NCBI RefSeq assembly: GCF_007989805.1
Contig: NZ_BJUB01000003.1
Coordinates: forward strand, 310,001 to 374,000
Direction: 5' to 3'
Origin: Cellulomonas xylanilytica
Lineage (GTDB): Bacteria > Actinomycetota > Actinomycetes > Actinomycetales > Cellulomonadaceae
Length of the DNA: 64,000 bases
Of this stretch, positions 7,866-14,241 are shown piece by piece. Within the stretch, counting starts at the first letter, position 1. Every line of letters begins with the position of its first letter. The notes beneath the pieces were generated by a model. That model made no database searches, was not told the origin of the DNA, and worked only from the letters and a program-made list of their open reading frames with translations. Both the position numbers and the translations under genes were made by a program.

Positions 7866-8480
7866 GTGACCTTCCTCCAGCCTGCGGACCGCATCCTGCT
7901 CACGGGCGACTCCGTGACCGACTGGGGCCGGGACCGTGCCGACCCGACGAGCCTCGGGCACGGGTACGCGGGCATCGTCGCGGCGCTCGCGGGCGCCCGG
8001 CGGCCGGACCTCGGACTGACGTTCCTCAACCGGGGCGTCGGCGGCGACACCTCCGCCATGCTGCGCGCGCGCTGGGAGCGGGACGCGGTCGCCCTGGCGC
8101 CGACGGTGGTCTCCGTCCTCATCGGCATCAACGACACCTGGCGCCGGTACGACGGGGGCAGCCCGACGTCCACCGAGGAGTACGAGGACAACCTCCGGGC
8201 CGTCGTCGGGACCACCGACCGCCTCGTGCTGATCGAGCCGTTCGTCGTGCCCGTCACCGCGGCGCAGCACGAGTGGCGCGAGGACCTCGACCCACGCATC
8301 TCGGTCGTGCGGCGGGTGGCCGCCGAGCGGCGTGCCGTGCTGGTGCCCGCGGACGGCCTGTTCGCCGCCGCGGCGGCCCGGACCGGCGCGGCGACCTGGG
8401 CGCAGGACGGCGTGCACCCGACGCCCGCCGGCCACGGTCTGCTCGCCGAGGCGTGGCTGGCCGCGGTCGGCCTCGGCTGA
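7866..8480 (+). CDS. SGNH/GDSL-type hydrolase
   Basis: A 204-residue esterase or lipase-like enzyme with all SGNH blocks: GDSVTDWG (block I, nucleophile Ser about residue 17), the Gly of GVGGDTSA (block II), GINDTWRR (block III, Asn) and DGVHPTPAGH (block V, catalytic Asp and His). There is no signal peptide, so it is probably cytosolic. In actinobacteria, similar proteins act as acetyl-xylan or carbohydrate deacetylases; the substrate is not determined. Start GTG 7866 immediately precedes the conserved N-terminus. Confidence 0.87.
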   Translation: MTFLQPADRILLTGDSVTDWGRDRADPTSLGHGYAGIVAALAGARRPDLGLTFLNRGVGGDTSAMLRARWERDAVALAPTVVSVLIGINDTWRRYDGGSPTSTEEYEDNLRAVVGTTDRLVLIEPFVVPVTAAQHEWREDLDPRISVVRRVAAERRAVLVPADGLFAAAAARTGAATWAQDGVHPTPAGHGLLAEAWLAAVGLG

Positions 8481-8519
8481 GCGTCCGCCTGGTGGGGATG
8501 CTTTGCGTGGGCGCAGGCG

Positions 8520-8564
8520 TTGACGCTAGCGTCGTGGCCGGTCGTGTGTCGGACGACGTCCGAC
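8520..8564. promoter_or_regulatory. Palindrome cluster upstream of the cysteine leader
   Basis: TTGACG (a possible -35) overlaps the 12-bp palindrome GACGCTAGCGTC (8522-8533). It is followed by GTCGGAC-gac-GTCCGAC (8548-8564). These could be operators for the cysK promoter, or the second could end the SGNH transcript. The stretch from the SGNH stop to cysK holds only these, the leader ORF and its stems. Confidence 0.4.
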
Positions 8565-8618
8565 CATTCTGATCCACGGTGATTCACTCTGACCGACTCG
8601 GTCCCGGAGGACGAAGCG

Positions 8619-8693
8619 ATGCGCGTGCAGCCTGCCGCTCCCGCCGTCCTGCGCCGCGCCCACGTGGCGCTGCCCTGTTGTCGCTGTCTGTAG
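8619..8693 (+). CDS. Cysteine-rich leader peptide of cysK (24 aa)
   Basis: A 24-codon ORF starts at ATG with GGAGG 8 nt upstream and ends in TAG. Its peptide begins MRVQPAAPAV and ends ALPCCRCL, giving three Cys codons (20, 21, 23), all TGT in a genome that strongly favours GC-ending codons. It precedes the cysteine synthase gene by about 200 nt, and its stop codon abuts a long stem. Cysteine-rich leader ORFs acting as cysteine-responsive attenuators are known upstream of sulfur genes in mycobacteria. The inference here is that ribosome stalling on scarce Cys-tRNA controls cysK. A second leader of the same length precedes the ssu operon. Confidence 0.75.
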   Translation: MRVQPAAPAVLRRAHVALPCCRCL

Positions 8694-8785
8694 AGCGCTG
8701 GCTCCACCTTCGCGCGAGAACCCCTGACCCAGGGGCGACTCCTGCGCCAGCGCTCGCCCCGCCCCGGCCGGACAGCCCCCGCTGG
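8693..8785 (+). promoter_or_regulatory. Putative cysteine attenuator stems of cysK
   Basis: Arm 1 GAGCGCTGGC (8693-8702) begins at the last base of the leader stop and pairs perfectly with arm 2 GCCAGCGCTC (8746-8755), enclosing the hairpin CCCCTG-acc-CAGGGG (8721-8735). Arm 2 can pair instead with CGCTGG (8780-8785) over 6 bp. A ribosome at the leader stop would cover arm 1; one stalled at the Cys codons would leave it free. This is a switch layout; which state is productive is inferred. Confidence 0.6.
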
Positions 8786-8851
8786 TCCGCCCTCCCGCCC
8801 GGCGCGCGTGCGCCGTCGGACCTCCAGACGCATCGCTAGTCAGTCCCCACC

Positions 8852-8873
8852 AGCTGCCGGCCGGCCGGCAGCT
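8852..8873 (+). promoter_or_regulatory. 22-bp perfect palindrome just before the cysK ribosome site
   Basis: The half-site AGCTGCCGGCC is followed by its exact complement. In RNA it gives a 9-bp stem with a CCGG loop, 8 nt before the GAGGA Shine-Dalgarno of cysK. It could be the terminator-like element of the attenuator, a stem limiting ribosome access, or a DNA operator. Confidence 0.5.
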
Positions 8874-8889
8874 CGACCGAAGAGGAACC

Positions 8890-9825
8890 ATGGCACGCAT
8901 CTACGACGACGCCACCGCGCTCATCGGCAACACCCCGCTGGTCCGCATCAACAAGATCACCGACGGCGCCCCCGCCACCGTCGTCGCCAAGCTCGAGTTC
9001 TACAACCCGGCCAACTCGGTCAAGGACCGCATCGGCGTCGCGATCATCAACGCCGCGGAGGCGTCCGGCGAGCTCAAGCCCGGTGGCACCATCGTCGAGG
9101 CCACGAGCGGCAACACGGGCATCGCGCTCGCGTTCGTGGGTGCGGCCCGCGGCTACGACGTCGTCCTGACGATGCCGGAGACCATGTCCAAGGAGCGCAA
9201 GCTGCTGCTGCGCGCCTTCGGCGCCGAGCTGATCCTCACCCCGGGCTCCGAGGGCATGCGGGGAGCGGTCAACCGCGCCGACGAGATCGTGGCGGAGCGC
9301 CCGGGTGCCATCCTGGCCCGCCAGTTCGCCAACGAGGCCAACCCGGAGATCCACCGCACGACGACCGCCGAGGAGATCTGGGCGGACACCGACGGCGAGA
9401 TCGACATCCTCGTCGCGGGCATCGGCACGGGCGGCACCATCACGGGCGTCGGTCAGGTGCTCAAGGCCCGCAAGCCCGGAGTGAAGATCGTCGGCGTGGA
9501 GCCGGCGGAGTCGCCGATCCTCAACGGCGGCGCCCCCGGGCCGCACAAGATCCAGGGCATCGGCGCCAACTTCGTGCCCGAGATCCTCGACACGAGCGTC
9601 TACGACGAGATCATCGACGTCGACGCCGAGACGGCCGTGAAGGTCGCGCGTCGCGCCGCCGCCGAGGAGGGCCTGCTCGTCGGCATCTCGTCGGGCGCCT
9701 CGCTGCACGCCGCGACGCTCCTGGCTCAGCGCCCGGAGAACGCCGGCAAGCTCATCGTCGCGATCGTCCCGTCGTTCGGCGAGCGCTACCTGTCGACGGT
9801 GCTGTACGCGGACCTCGTCGACTGA
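8890..9825 (+). CDS. cysK: Cysteine synthase A (O-acetylserine sulfhydrylase)
   Basis: This pyridoxal-phosphate enzyme makes cysteine from O-acetylserine and sulfide. The 311-residue chain has the PLP-binding Lys45 in NSVKDRIG, the substrate loop TSGNTG (about 72-77), the [10 protein letters not shown] phosphate-binding loop and SSGAS near the C-terminus. Length and motifs match CysK well. The ATG is preceded by GAGGA. The gene is followed after 58 nt by the serine acetyltransferase, its pathway partner and known complex partner. Expression is probably attenuated through the upstream cysteine-rich leader. Confidence 0.97.
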   Translation: MARIYDDATALIGNTPLVRINKITDGAPATVVAKLEFYNPANSVKDRIGVAIINAAEASGELKPGGTIVEATSGNTGIALAFVGAARGYDVVLTMPETMSKERKLLLRAFGAELILTPGSEGMRGAVNRADEIVAERPGAILARQFANEANPEIHRTTTAEEIWADTDGEIDILVAGIGTGGTITGVGQVLKARKPGVKIVGVEPAESPILNGGAPGPHKIQGIGANFVPEILDTSVYDEIIDVDAETAVKVARRAAAEEGLLVGISSGASLHAATLLAQRPENAGKLIVAIVPSFGERYLSTVLYADLVD

Positions 9826-9883
9826 CGGTCCCGCACCGCCACGCACCCCGGCAGCACCACCCCACCGACAGGACGAAGGCACC

Positions 9884-10468
9884 GTGTCCGACCACCTGCA
9901 CTTCTTCGCCACCCTGAGGGAAGACCTCGAGGCGGCCCGGAACCGCGACCCCGCGGCCCGGTCCCTGGCCGAGGTCGCCCTCGGGTACCCGGGGGTGCAC
10001 GCGGTGTGGGTGTACCGGCTGGCGCACAGGATGTGGCACCGACCCGGCCTGCGGCTGCCCGCGCGACTGATCTCCCAGCTCGCGCGGGCAGTCACCGGCA
10101 TCGAGATCCACCCCGGCGCCCGCCTGGGTCGCCGGCTGTTCATCGACCACGGCATGGGGGTCGTCGTCGGCGAGACCGCCGAGGTGGGCGACGACGTCGT
10201 CCTGTTCCACGGGTCGACGCTCGGCGGCAAGTCCATGCGGCACGGCAAGCGCCACCCGACCCTCGGCGACGACGTGGTCGTCGGGGCGGGCGCGAAGGTC
10301 CTGGGCCCGGTGTGGATCGGCGCGGGTGCGCAGATCGGCGCCAACGCGGTCGTCATCCACGACGTGCCTCCGGGCGCCATCGCGGTCGGGGTACCGGCGA
10401 CGATCCGGCTGCGCTCGGCGGCCGCACCGTTCGACGTCGAGATCGACGACCCGGCGATCTACATCTGA
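9884..10468 (+). CDS. cysE: Serine O-acetyltransferase (short EpsC/CysE type)
   Basis: This enzyme acetylates serine with acetyl-CoA to supply O-acetylserine to CysK. The 194-residue protein is the short form typical of Gram-positives. It has the alpha-helical N-terminus, [19 protein letters not shown] with the catalytic Asp-His (about 88-89), the left-handed beta-helix hexapeptide repeats and the HGSTLGGKS loop. Start GTG has GAAGG 5 nt upstream. Cysteine feedback through the C-terminal tail is known for the family. It probably shares the cysK transcript. Confidence 0.95.
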   Translation: MSDHLHFFATLREDLEAARNRDPAARSLAEVALGYPGVHAVWVYRLAHRMWHRPGLRLPARLISQLARAVTGIEIHPGARLGRRLFIDHGMGVVVGETAEVGDDVVLFHGSTLGGKSMRHGKRHPTLGDDVVVGAGAKVLGPVWIGAGAQIGANAVVIHDVPPGAIAVGVPATIRLRSAAAPFDVEIDDPAIYI

Positions 10469-10486
10469 CTCCGTCCGACACTGTTC

Positions 10487-10510
10487 TAGTTGTCCTCGAA
10501 CAACTATGAT
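10487..10510 (+). promoter_or_regulatory. GntR operator overlapping a strong -10
   Basis: TAGTTGT (10487-10493) and ACAACTA (10500-10506) form a perfect 7-bp dyad with a 6-bp centre. It overlaps the -10 TATGAT (10505-10510). The predicted transcription start falls on the ATG at 10517, so the message would be leaderless. The position is ideal for autorepression by the encoded GntR protein. Confidence 0.7.
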
Positions 10511-10516
10511 CGCTTC

Positions 10517-10867
10517 ATGCTCTTCCGCGTCGACCCCGCATCGCCCGACCCGCTGTTCACGCAGCTGGCCGGGCAGGTGCGTGCCGCCGTCGCGCGCGGC
10601 GAGCTGGCCGACGGCGAGCGGCTGCCCGGCGCCCGGGAGCTCGCCGCCTCGCTCGACATCAACCTGCACACGGTGCTGCGCGCCTACCAGGAGCTGCGCG
10701 ACGAGGGGCTGATCGAGCTCCGCCGCGGCCGGGGCGCCGTCGTCACCGCCCCGCCGCAGGACAACTCCGAGCTGCACGCGGCCGTCGAGACGCTCGTGCG
10801 GGTTGCCCGGTCGCTCGGCATCGCCCCGCAGACCACCACCGCCCTGGTCAAGGAGGCCCTCCGATGA
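10517..10867 (+). CDS. GntR-family regulator, short YtrA-like type
   Basis: This 116-residue regulator consists of a GntR winged helix-turn-helix (about residues 10-78: DPLFTQLAGQVRAAVARGEL, GARELAASLDINLHTVLRAY, GLIELRRGRGAVV) and only a short helical C-terminal tail (about 85-116), as in the YtrA subfamily. ATG 10517 is chosen over an upstream TTG because it sits 7 nt after a good -10. YtrA-type genes normally precede membrane-protein or ABC operons that they repress; here the target is the overlapping DUF1648 gene. The inducer is unknown, perhaps cell-envelope stress. Confidence 0.9.
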   Translation: MLFRVDPASPDPLFTQLAGQVRAAVARGELADGERLPGARELAASLDINLHTVLRAYQELRDEGLIELRRGRGAVVTAPPQDNSELHAAVETLVRVARSLGIAPQTTTALVKEALR

Positions 10868-11835
10868 CGTCGCCCGTCCCGTACCGGTCCGTCACCACCG
10901 TCCTGACGCTCGTCGTCCCGCTCGCGCTCGCGGCCGTGCCGTTCGTGGTGGCCGGCGCCTGGGCGTCCGAGCTGCCCGACCAGGTCGCGGTGCACTTCGG
11001 TGCCGACGGCCCCGACCGGTACGCCTCGGTCGCCGGGGCGATCTGGCCGACCGCGATCGCCACCGTGGTCGTGGCCGTCGCGTCCTGGGCGCTCGCGTTC
11101 TTCTGGGGGCGTACGGCCCAGGTGCGGCGGGTCGCCGCAGCGACGGCGGTCGGCATGGCGGCGTTCCTGTCCACGCTCGTCGTCGGGATGCTCGACGTGC
11201 AGCGCGGGCTGACCGACACCGCCGGCACGACAGGACTGGGTCTCGTCATGACGGTGGCGTTCGCGGTCGGCATCGGAGCCGCCGCGCTCGCCGCGTGGGC
11301 CGTGCCGCGCGACGCGCACCAGCCCGCCCAGGAGCCGGTGCCACCGACCGCGGCGGTGCTCGACCTCGGTCCGGACGAGGCGGCCGTGTGGGTGACCCAC
11401 GCCGAGAGCCGGTCCGCCCTGGTCATCGGGAGCAGCGTCGCGCTGCTCACGCTCGCGCTCGGGCTGCTGCTCGGGCTGCCGTTCCTGGCCGTGCCCGCCG
11501 TGCTCGTCGCGGCGATCGTGCTGTCGAGCACCTGGTTCACCGTCATGGTCGACCGCCGCGGCCTCACCGTGCGGTCGGCGGTCGGCTGGCCGCGCTTCAG
11601 CGTGCCGATCGACGAGATCCGCGAGGCCGCCGTCACGACCGTCTCCCCGCTGGCCGAGTTCGGCGGCTGGGGCTACCGGGTGGGTCGCGGTGGCCGGGTG
11701 GGCGTCGTCCTGCGCACCGGCGAGGGGCTGCAGGTGGAGCGCACGGGCGGCCGCGCGTTCGTCGTGACCGTCGACGACGCCGCCACGGGCGCCGCGCTGC
11801 TGAACACGCTCGCCGCCCGCAGCCGGGTCGGCTGA
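10864..11835 (+). CDS. DUF1648 domain membrane protein
   Basis: A 323-residue integral membrane protein with about six hydrophobic spans. The DUF1648 signature is near the N-terminus (ELPDQVAVHFGADGPDRYAS). A C-terminal soluble PH-like segment follows (about 230-320; FTVMVDRRGLTVRSAVGWPR). Its ATG overlaps the GntR stop (ATGA), so the two are co-translated and share the autoregulated promoter. DUF1648 proteins paired with YtrA-type GntR regulators are common in Gram-positives (SdpI-like immunity and envelope-stress proteins belong to the same group). An immunity or envelope role is only inferred. Confidence 0.85.
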   Translation: MTSPVPYRSVTTVLTLVVPLALAAVPFVVAGAWASELPDQVAVHFGADGPDRYASVAGAIWPTAIATVVVAVASWALAFFWGRTAQVRRVAAATAVGMAAFLSTLVVGMLDVQRGLTDTAGTTGLGLVMTVAFAVGIGAAALAAWAVPRDAHQPAQEPVPPTAAVLDLGPDEAAVWVTHAESRSALVIGSSVALLTLALGLLLGLPFLAVPAVLVAAIVLSSTWFTVMVDRRGLTVRSAVGWPRFSVPIDEIREAAVTTVSPLAEFGGWGYRVGRGGRVGVVLRTGEGLQVERTGGRAFVVTVDDAATGAALLNTLAARSRVG

Positions 11836-11910
11836 CCGACACGCGATACCCGGGGTACCAGGTAGCCTGGCGCGGGCGTCGACGACGACGCCGGACCAGG
11901 AGGACTGACG

Positions 11911-12954
11911 ATGCGGCTGGGCTACCACACGGGCTACTGGTCGGCGGGTCCCCCGCCCGGTGCGCAGGAGGCCGTCCTCGGCGCCGAGCAGCTCGGGTTC
12001 GACTCGGTCTGGACGGCCGAGGCCTACGGCTCCGACGCGCTCACCCCGCTCGCCTGGTGGGGTGCGCGCACCTCCCGCATCCGCCTCGGCACGGCGATCG
12101 CGCAGATCTCCGCCCGGACGCCGACCGCCGCGGCGATGGCGGCCCTCACGCTCGACCACCTGTCCCGCGGCCGGTTCGTCCTGGGGCTCGGCGCCTCGGG
12201 CCCCCAGGTGGTGGAGGGCTGGTACGGGCAGCCGTACCCCAAGCCGCTGGCACGCACCCGCGAGTACGTCTCGATCGTGCGGCAGGTGCTGGCGCGCGAG
12301 GCTCCCGTCACGTTCGACGGCCAGTTCTACCGGCTCCCCCTGCCCGCCGACGAGGGGTCGGGGCTGGGCAAGGCGCTGCGGTCGACCGTGCACCCGCTGC
12401 GAGCCGACCTGCCCATCCACCTGGCCGCCGAGGGTCCTCGCAACATCGCGATGTCCGCGGAGATCGCCGACGGCTGGTTGCCGCTGTTCTACTCGCCGCG
12501 CATGGACGGCGAGTACCGGACCCTGCTCGCGGAGGGCTTCGCGAAGCGCGCGGGCGGGCTGAGCCCTGTCGAGGAGTTCGAGGTCGTCGCCACGGTCCCG
12601 GTCGTCCTGGGTGCTGACGTCGAGTCCGCCGCCGACAGCGTCCGGCCGTTCATCGCGCTCTACGCCGGCGGGATGGGCGCCAAGGGCGCCAACTTCCACC
12701 GTGACGTGCTGGACCGGCTCGGGTACGCCGAGGCGTGCGACGAGATCCAGGCCCACTACCTCGCGGGTGACCGCGCGCGCGCCACGGCCGCCGTGCCGCT
12801 GGAGCTGGTGCAGGACATCGCCCTGGTGGGCACCGCCGAGGACATCCGCGCCCAGCTGCCGGCGTGGGAGACCACGGCCGTCACCACGATGCTGGTGCAG
12901 GCCGACCCGAGGACGCTGCCGGCCGTGGCGGACGCCCTGCGCCCGCCCGCCTGA
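11911..12954 (+). CDS. LLM-class flavin/F420-dependent oxidoreductase
   Basis: This 347-residue luciferase-like TIM-barrel protein begins MRLGYHTGYWSAGPPPGAQE and contains GFDSVWTAEAYGSDALTPLA, RIRLGTAIAQISARTPTAAA and LGLGASGPQVVEGWYG, the pattern of F420-dependent Rv3520c-like enzymes. The start has AGGAGG about 9 nt upstream, and a -10 TAGCCT lies at 11863-11868. It could in principle be an FMN monooxygenase, as alkanesulfonate monooxygenases share this fold and the ssu operon follows. However, a terminator-like stem and a separate leader intervene, and the sequence looks F420-type. Substrate unknown. Confidence 0.88.
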   Translation: MRLGYHTGYWSAGPPPGAQEAVLGAEQLGFDSVWTAEAYGSDALTPLAWWGARTSRIRLGTAIAQISARTPTAAAMAALTLDHLSRGRFVLGLGASGPQVVEGWYGQPYPKPLARTREYVSIVRQVLAREAPVTFDGQFYRLPLPADEGSGLGKALRSTVHPLRADLPIHLAAEGPRNIAMSAEIADGWLPLFYSPRMDGEYRTLLAEGFAKRAGGLSPVEEFEVVATVPVVLGADVESAADSVRPFIALYAGGMGAKGANFHRDVLDRLGYAEACDEIQAHYLAGDRARATAAVPLELVQDIALVGTAEDIRAQLPAWETTAVTTMLVQADPRTLPAVADALRPPA

Positions 12955-12973
12955 CCTGCCCACCGACCGCCCG

Positions 12974-12999
12974 CGACGCCCCGTGCGCCGCGGGCGTCG
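12974..12999 (+). terminator. Stem-loop after the LLM oxidoreductase gene
   Basis: CGACGCCC and GGGCGTCG pair over 8 bp around a 10-nt loop, 19 nt after the stop. It probably separates the LLM transcript from the ssu operon. There is no U-tract. Confidence 0.5.
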
Positions 13000-13083
13000 T
13001 CGTGCCCAGGCTCCGGCTCGTGGGCCGGCGTTGCCGACACCTGCGGCGAAGCGCTACTGTCGTGCCCACGTGCTGGATGCGTC

Positions 13084-13100
13084 GTCTCAGGATATGAGAC
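13084..13100. promoter_or_regulatory. Inverted repeat GTCTCA-N5-TGAGAC upstream of the ssu leader
   Basis: A perfect 6-bp dyad with a GGATA centre lies about 50 bp before the leader ATG, in an AT-richer patch. It is a candidate operator for a sulfur-responsive regulator. The same dyad was not found before cysK, so control may differ between the two. Confidence 0.45.
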
Positions 13101-13150
13101 ATGCAGACCTCGGCACTCCAGAATCGACGAGCGAGGGAGGACGGACCGCC

Positions 13151-13225
13151 ATGACCATGCAGCCGACCTCGCTGATGTGTTGTCGGTCCGCGTGCTGTCC
13201 CCCGCAGCACCGCACCGGCTCCTGA
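13151..13225 (+). CDS. Cysteine-rich leader peptide of the ssu operon (24 aa)
   Basis: A 24-codon ORF starts at ATG with GGAGG 10 nt upstream and ends in TGA. The peptide begins MTMQPTSLMCCRSACC and ends PPQHRTGS, with Cys at codons 10, 11, 15 and 16. It lies about 120 nt before ssuB. Its length (75 nt), Met-x-Met-Gln-Pro start and Cys-Cys-Arg run match the cysK leader. As there, ribosome stalling at Cys codons is the inferred sensor, tuning sulfonate import to cysteine supply. Cysteine-responsive polycysteine leaders are known in mycobacteria. Confidence 0.75.
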   Translation: MTMQPTSLMCCRSACCPPQHRTGS

Positions 13226-13295
13226 CGCCGCCCAGCGTCCGCCCCTGGACCGACCAGGGACCGCCGGTGCCCCGCCCCTCGCGCGGCTGACCGGC
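13212..13295 (+). promoter_or_regulatory. Putative cysteine attenuator stems of the ssu operon
   Basis: Arm 1 GCACCGGC (13212-13219, within leader codons 21-23) pairs perfectly with arm 2 GCCGGTGC (13263-13270), enclosing CCCTGG-N5-CCAGGG (13243-13259). The first six bases of arm 2, GCCGGT, can pair instead with ACCGGC (13290-13295). A ribosome finishing the leader covers arm 1 and frees arm 2 for the downstream stem; a ribosome stalled at the Cys codons leaves arm 1 free. The arrangement repeats that of cysK with unrelated stem sequences. Confidence 0.6.
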
Positions 13296-13343
13296 TCCCC
13301 GCCCGTCCCGATCGGCCGCGCCCGATCCCCAGGACTCCCCCGC

Positions 13344-14177
13344 ATGTCCCTCACCAGCACGCACGCCCCCGCGCACGTCGCCCACCCGGTGACCCTGCGC
13401 GGCGTCCGTCGCACCTTCGAGACCCCCACCGGTCCCCGCACGGTTCTCGCGGGCGTCGACCTCGAGCTCGCCGCGGGCGAGATCGTCGCGCTCGTCGGCC
13501 CGTCCGGGTGCGGGAAGTCCACGCTCCTGCGGCAGGTGAGCGGCCTGGACACGCCCGACGACGGCGCGATCCTCATCGACGGCTCGCCCGTGCGCGGCAC
13601 CGACCCGCGCACCGCGGTCGCGTTCCAGGAGCCCCGCCTGCTGCCGTGGCGGACGCTCACGCAGAACATCGCGCTCGGGCTGCCGGCGGGGACGTCCCGC
13701 GCCGACGGGGCCCGCCGCGTCGCCGAGCTCCTCGCGCTGGTGGACCTGTCCGCCTCGGCCGGGCTGCGCCCCCGGCAGGTGTCCGGCGGCATGGCGCAGC
13801 GGGCGTCGCTCGCCCGGGCGCTCGCGCGCAACCCGGGGGTGCTGCTGCTCGACGAGCCGTTCGGCGCGCTCGACGCGCTCACCCGGCTGCGCATGCAGGA
13901 GCTGCTGCTCGAGGTGCACGCCGCCGAGCCGACCACCGTGCTGCTGGTCACGCACGACGTCGAGGAGGCCCTCTACCTGGCCGACCGCGTGGTCCTGCTA
14001 CGCACCCCCGAACCCGACCAGAGCAGCGTCGCCCGCGTGATCGACGTCCCCGGCACCCGCCCCCGCGACCGCGCCGACTCGACGTTCGCCGGGCTGCGTG
14101 CCGAGCTGCTCGAGGGTCTCGGCGTCCCGACGCACCACGTCAGCCCCGCCGACCAGGACAAGCACCACTCCATCTGA
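13344..14177 (+). CDS. ssuB: Aliphatic sulfonate ABC transporter ATPase
   Basis: This 277-residue ATPase powers import of organosulfonates. Walker A is GPSGCGKST (about 52-60). The signature VSGGMAQRASLARAL and Walker B VLLLDEPFGALD follow, with the switch His in LVTHDVEEAL. The family (nitrate/sulfonate/taurine) is recognised from the short TGPRTVLAGVDLELAAGEIV start and from AFQEPRLLPWRTLTQNIALG. It is the first gene of the operon, downstream of the cysteine leader. The order ATPase, binding protein, permease differs from the classical ssu order. Sulfonate rather than nitrate substrate is supported by the sulfur-assimilation genes downstream. Confidence 0.92.
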   Translation: MSLTSTHAPAHVAHPVTLRGVRRTFETPTGPRTVLAGVDLELAAGEIVALVGPSGCGKSTLLRQVSGLDTPDDGAILIDGSPVRGTDPRTAVAFQEPRLLPWRTLTQNIALGLPAGTSRADGARRVAELLALVDLSASAGLRPRQVSGGMAQRASLARALARNPGVLLLDEPFGALDALTRLRMQELLLEVHAAEPTTVLLVTHDVEEALYLADRVVLLRTPEPDQSSVARVIDVPGTRPRDRADSTFAGLRAELLEGLGVPTHHVSPADQDKHHSI

Positions 14178-14197
14178 CCCATCTGATCCATCTGATC
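14171..14197 (+). repeat. Three tandem 9-bp units across the ssuB stop
   Basis: CATCTGACC is followed by two copies of CATCTGATC. The first copy contains the last sense codon and the stop of ssuB. The array may have arisen by slippage; it lies in the otherwise featureless gap before ssuA. Confidence 0.7.
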
Positions 14198-14241
14198 CGT
14201 ACCACCCACGACCCCCCGGTCACCCCCTCTCAGGAGAGACG

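Noticed and set aside
8694..8889. SAM, cobalamin or T-box riboswitch before cysK
   Set aside because: No conserved riboswitch core or T-box sequence was seen; the leader ORF with paired arms explains the region better.
11911..12954. LLM oxidoreductase as the missing alkanesulfonate monooxygenase SsuD
   Set aside because: The sequence pattern is of the F420-dependent Rv3520c type, and a stem-loop plus a separate leader and operator lie between it and ssuB. Kept only as a possibility.
10684..12963. Minus-strand frame of about 760 codons across the GntR, DUF1648 and LLM genes
   Set aside because: Covers three well-supported plus-strand genes and consists of low-complexity His/Arg/Gly/Asp sequence, as expected of GC-rich antisense frames.
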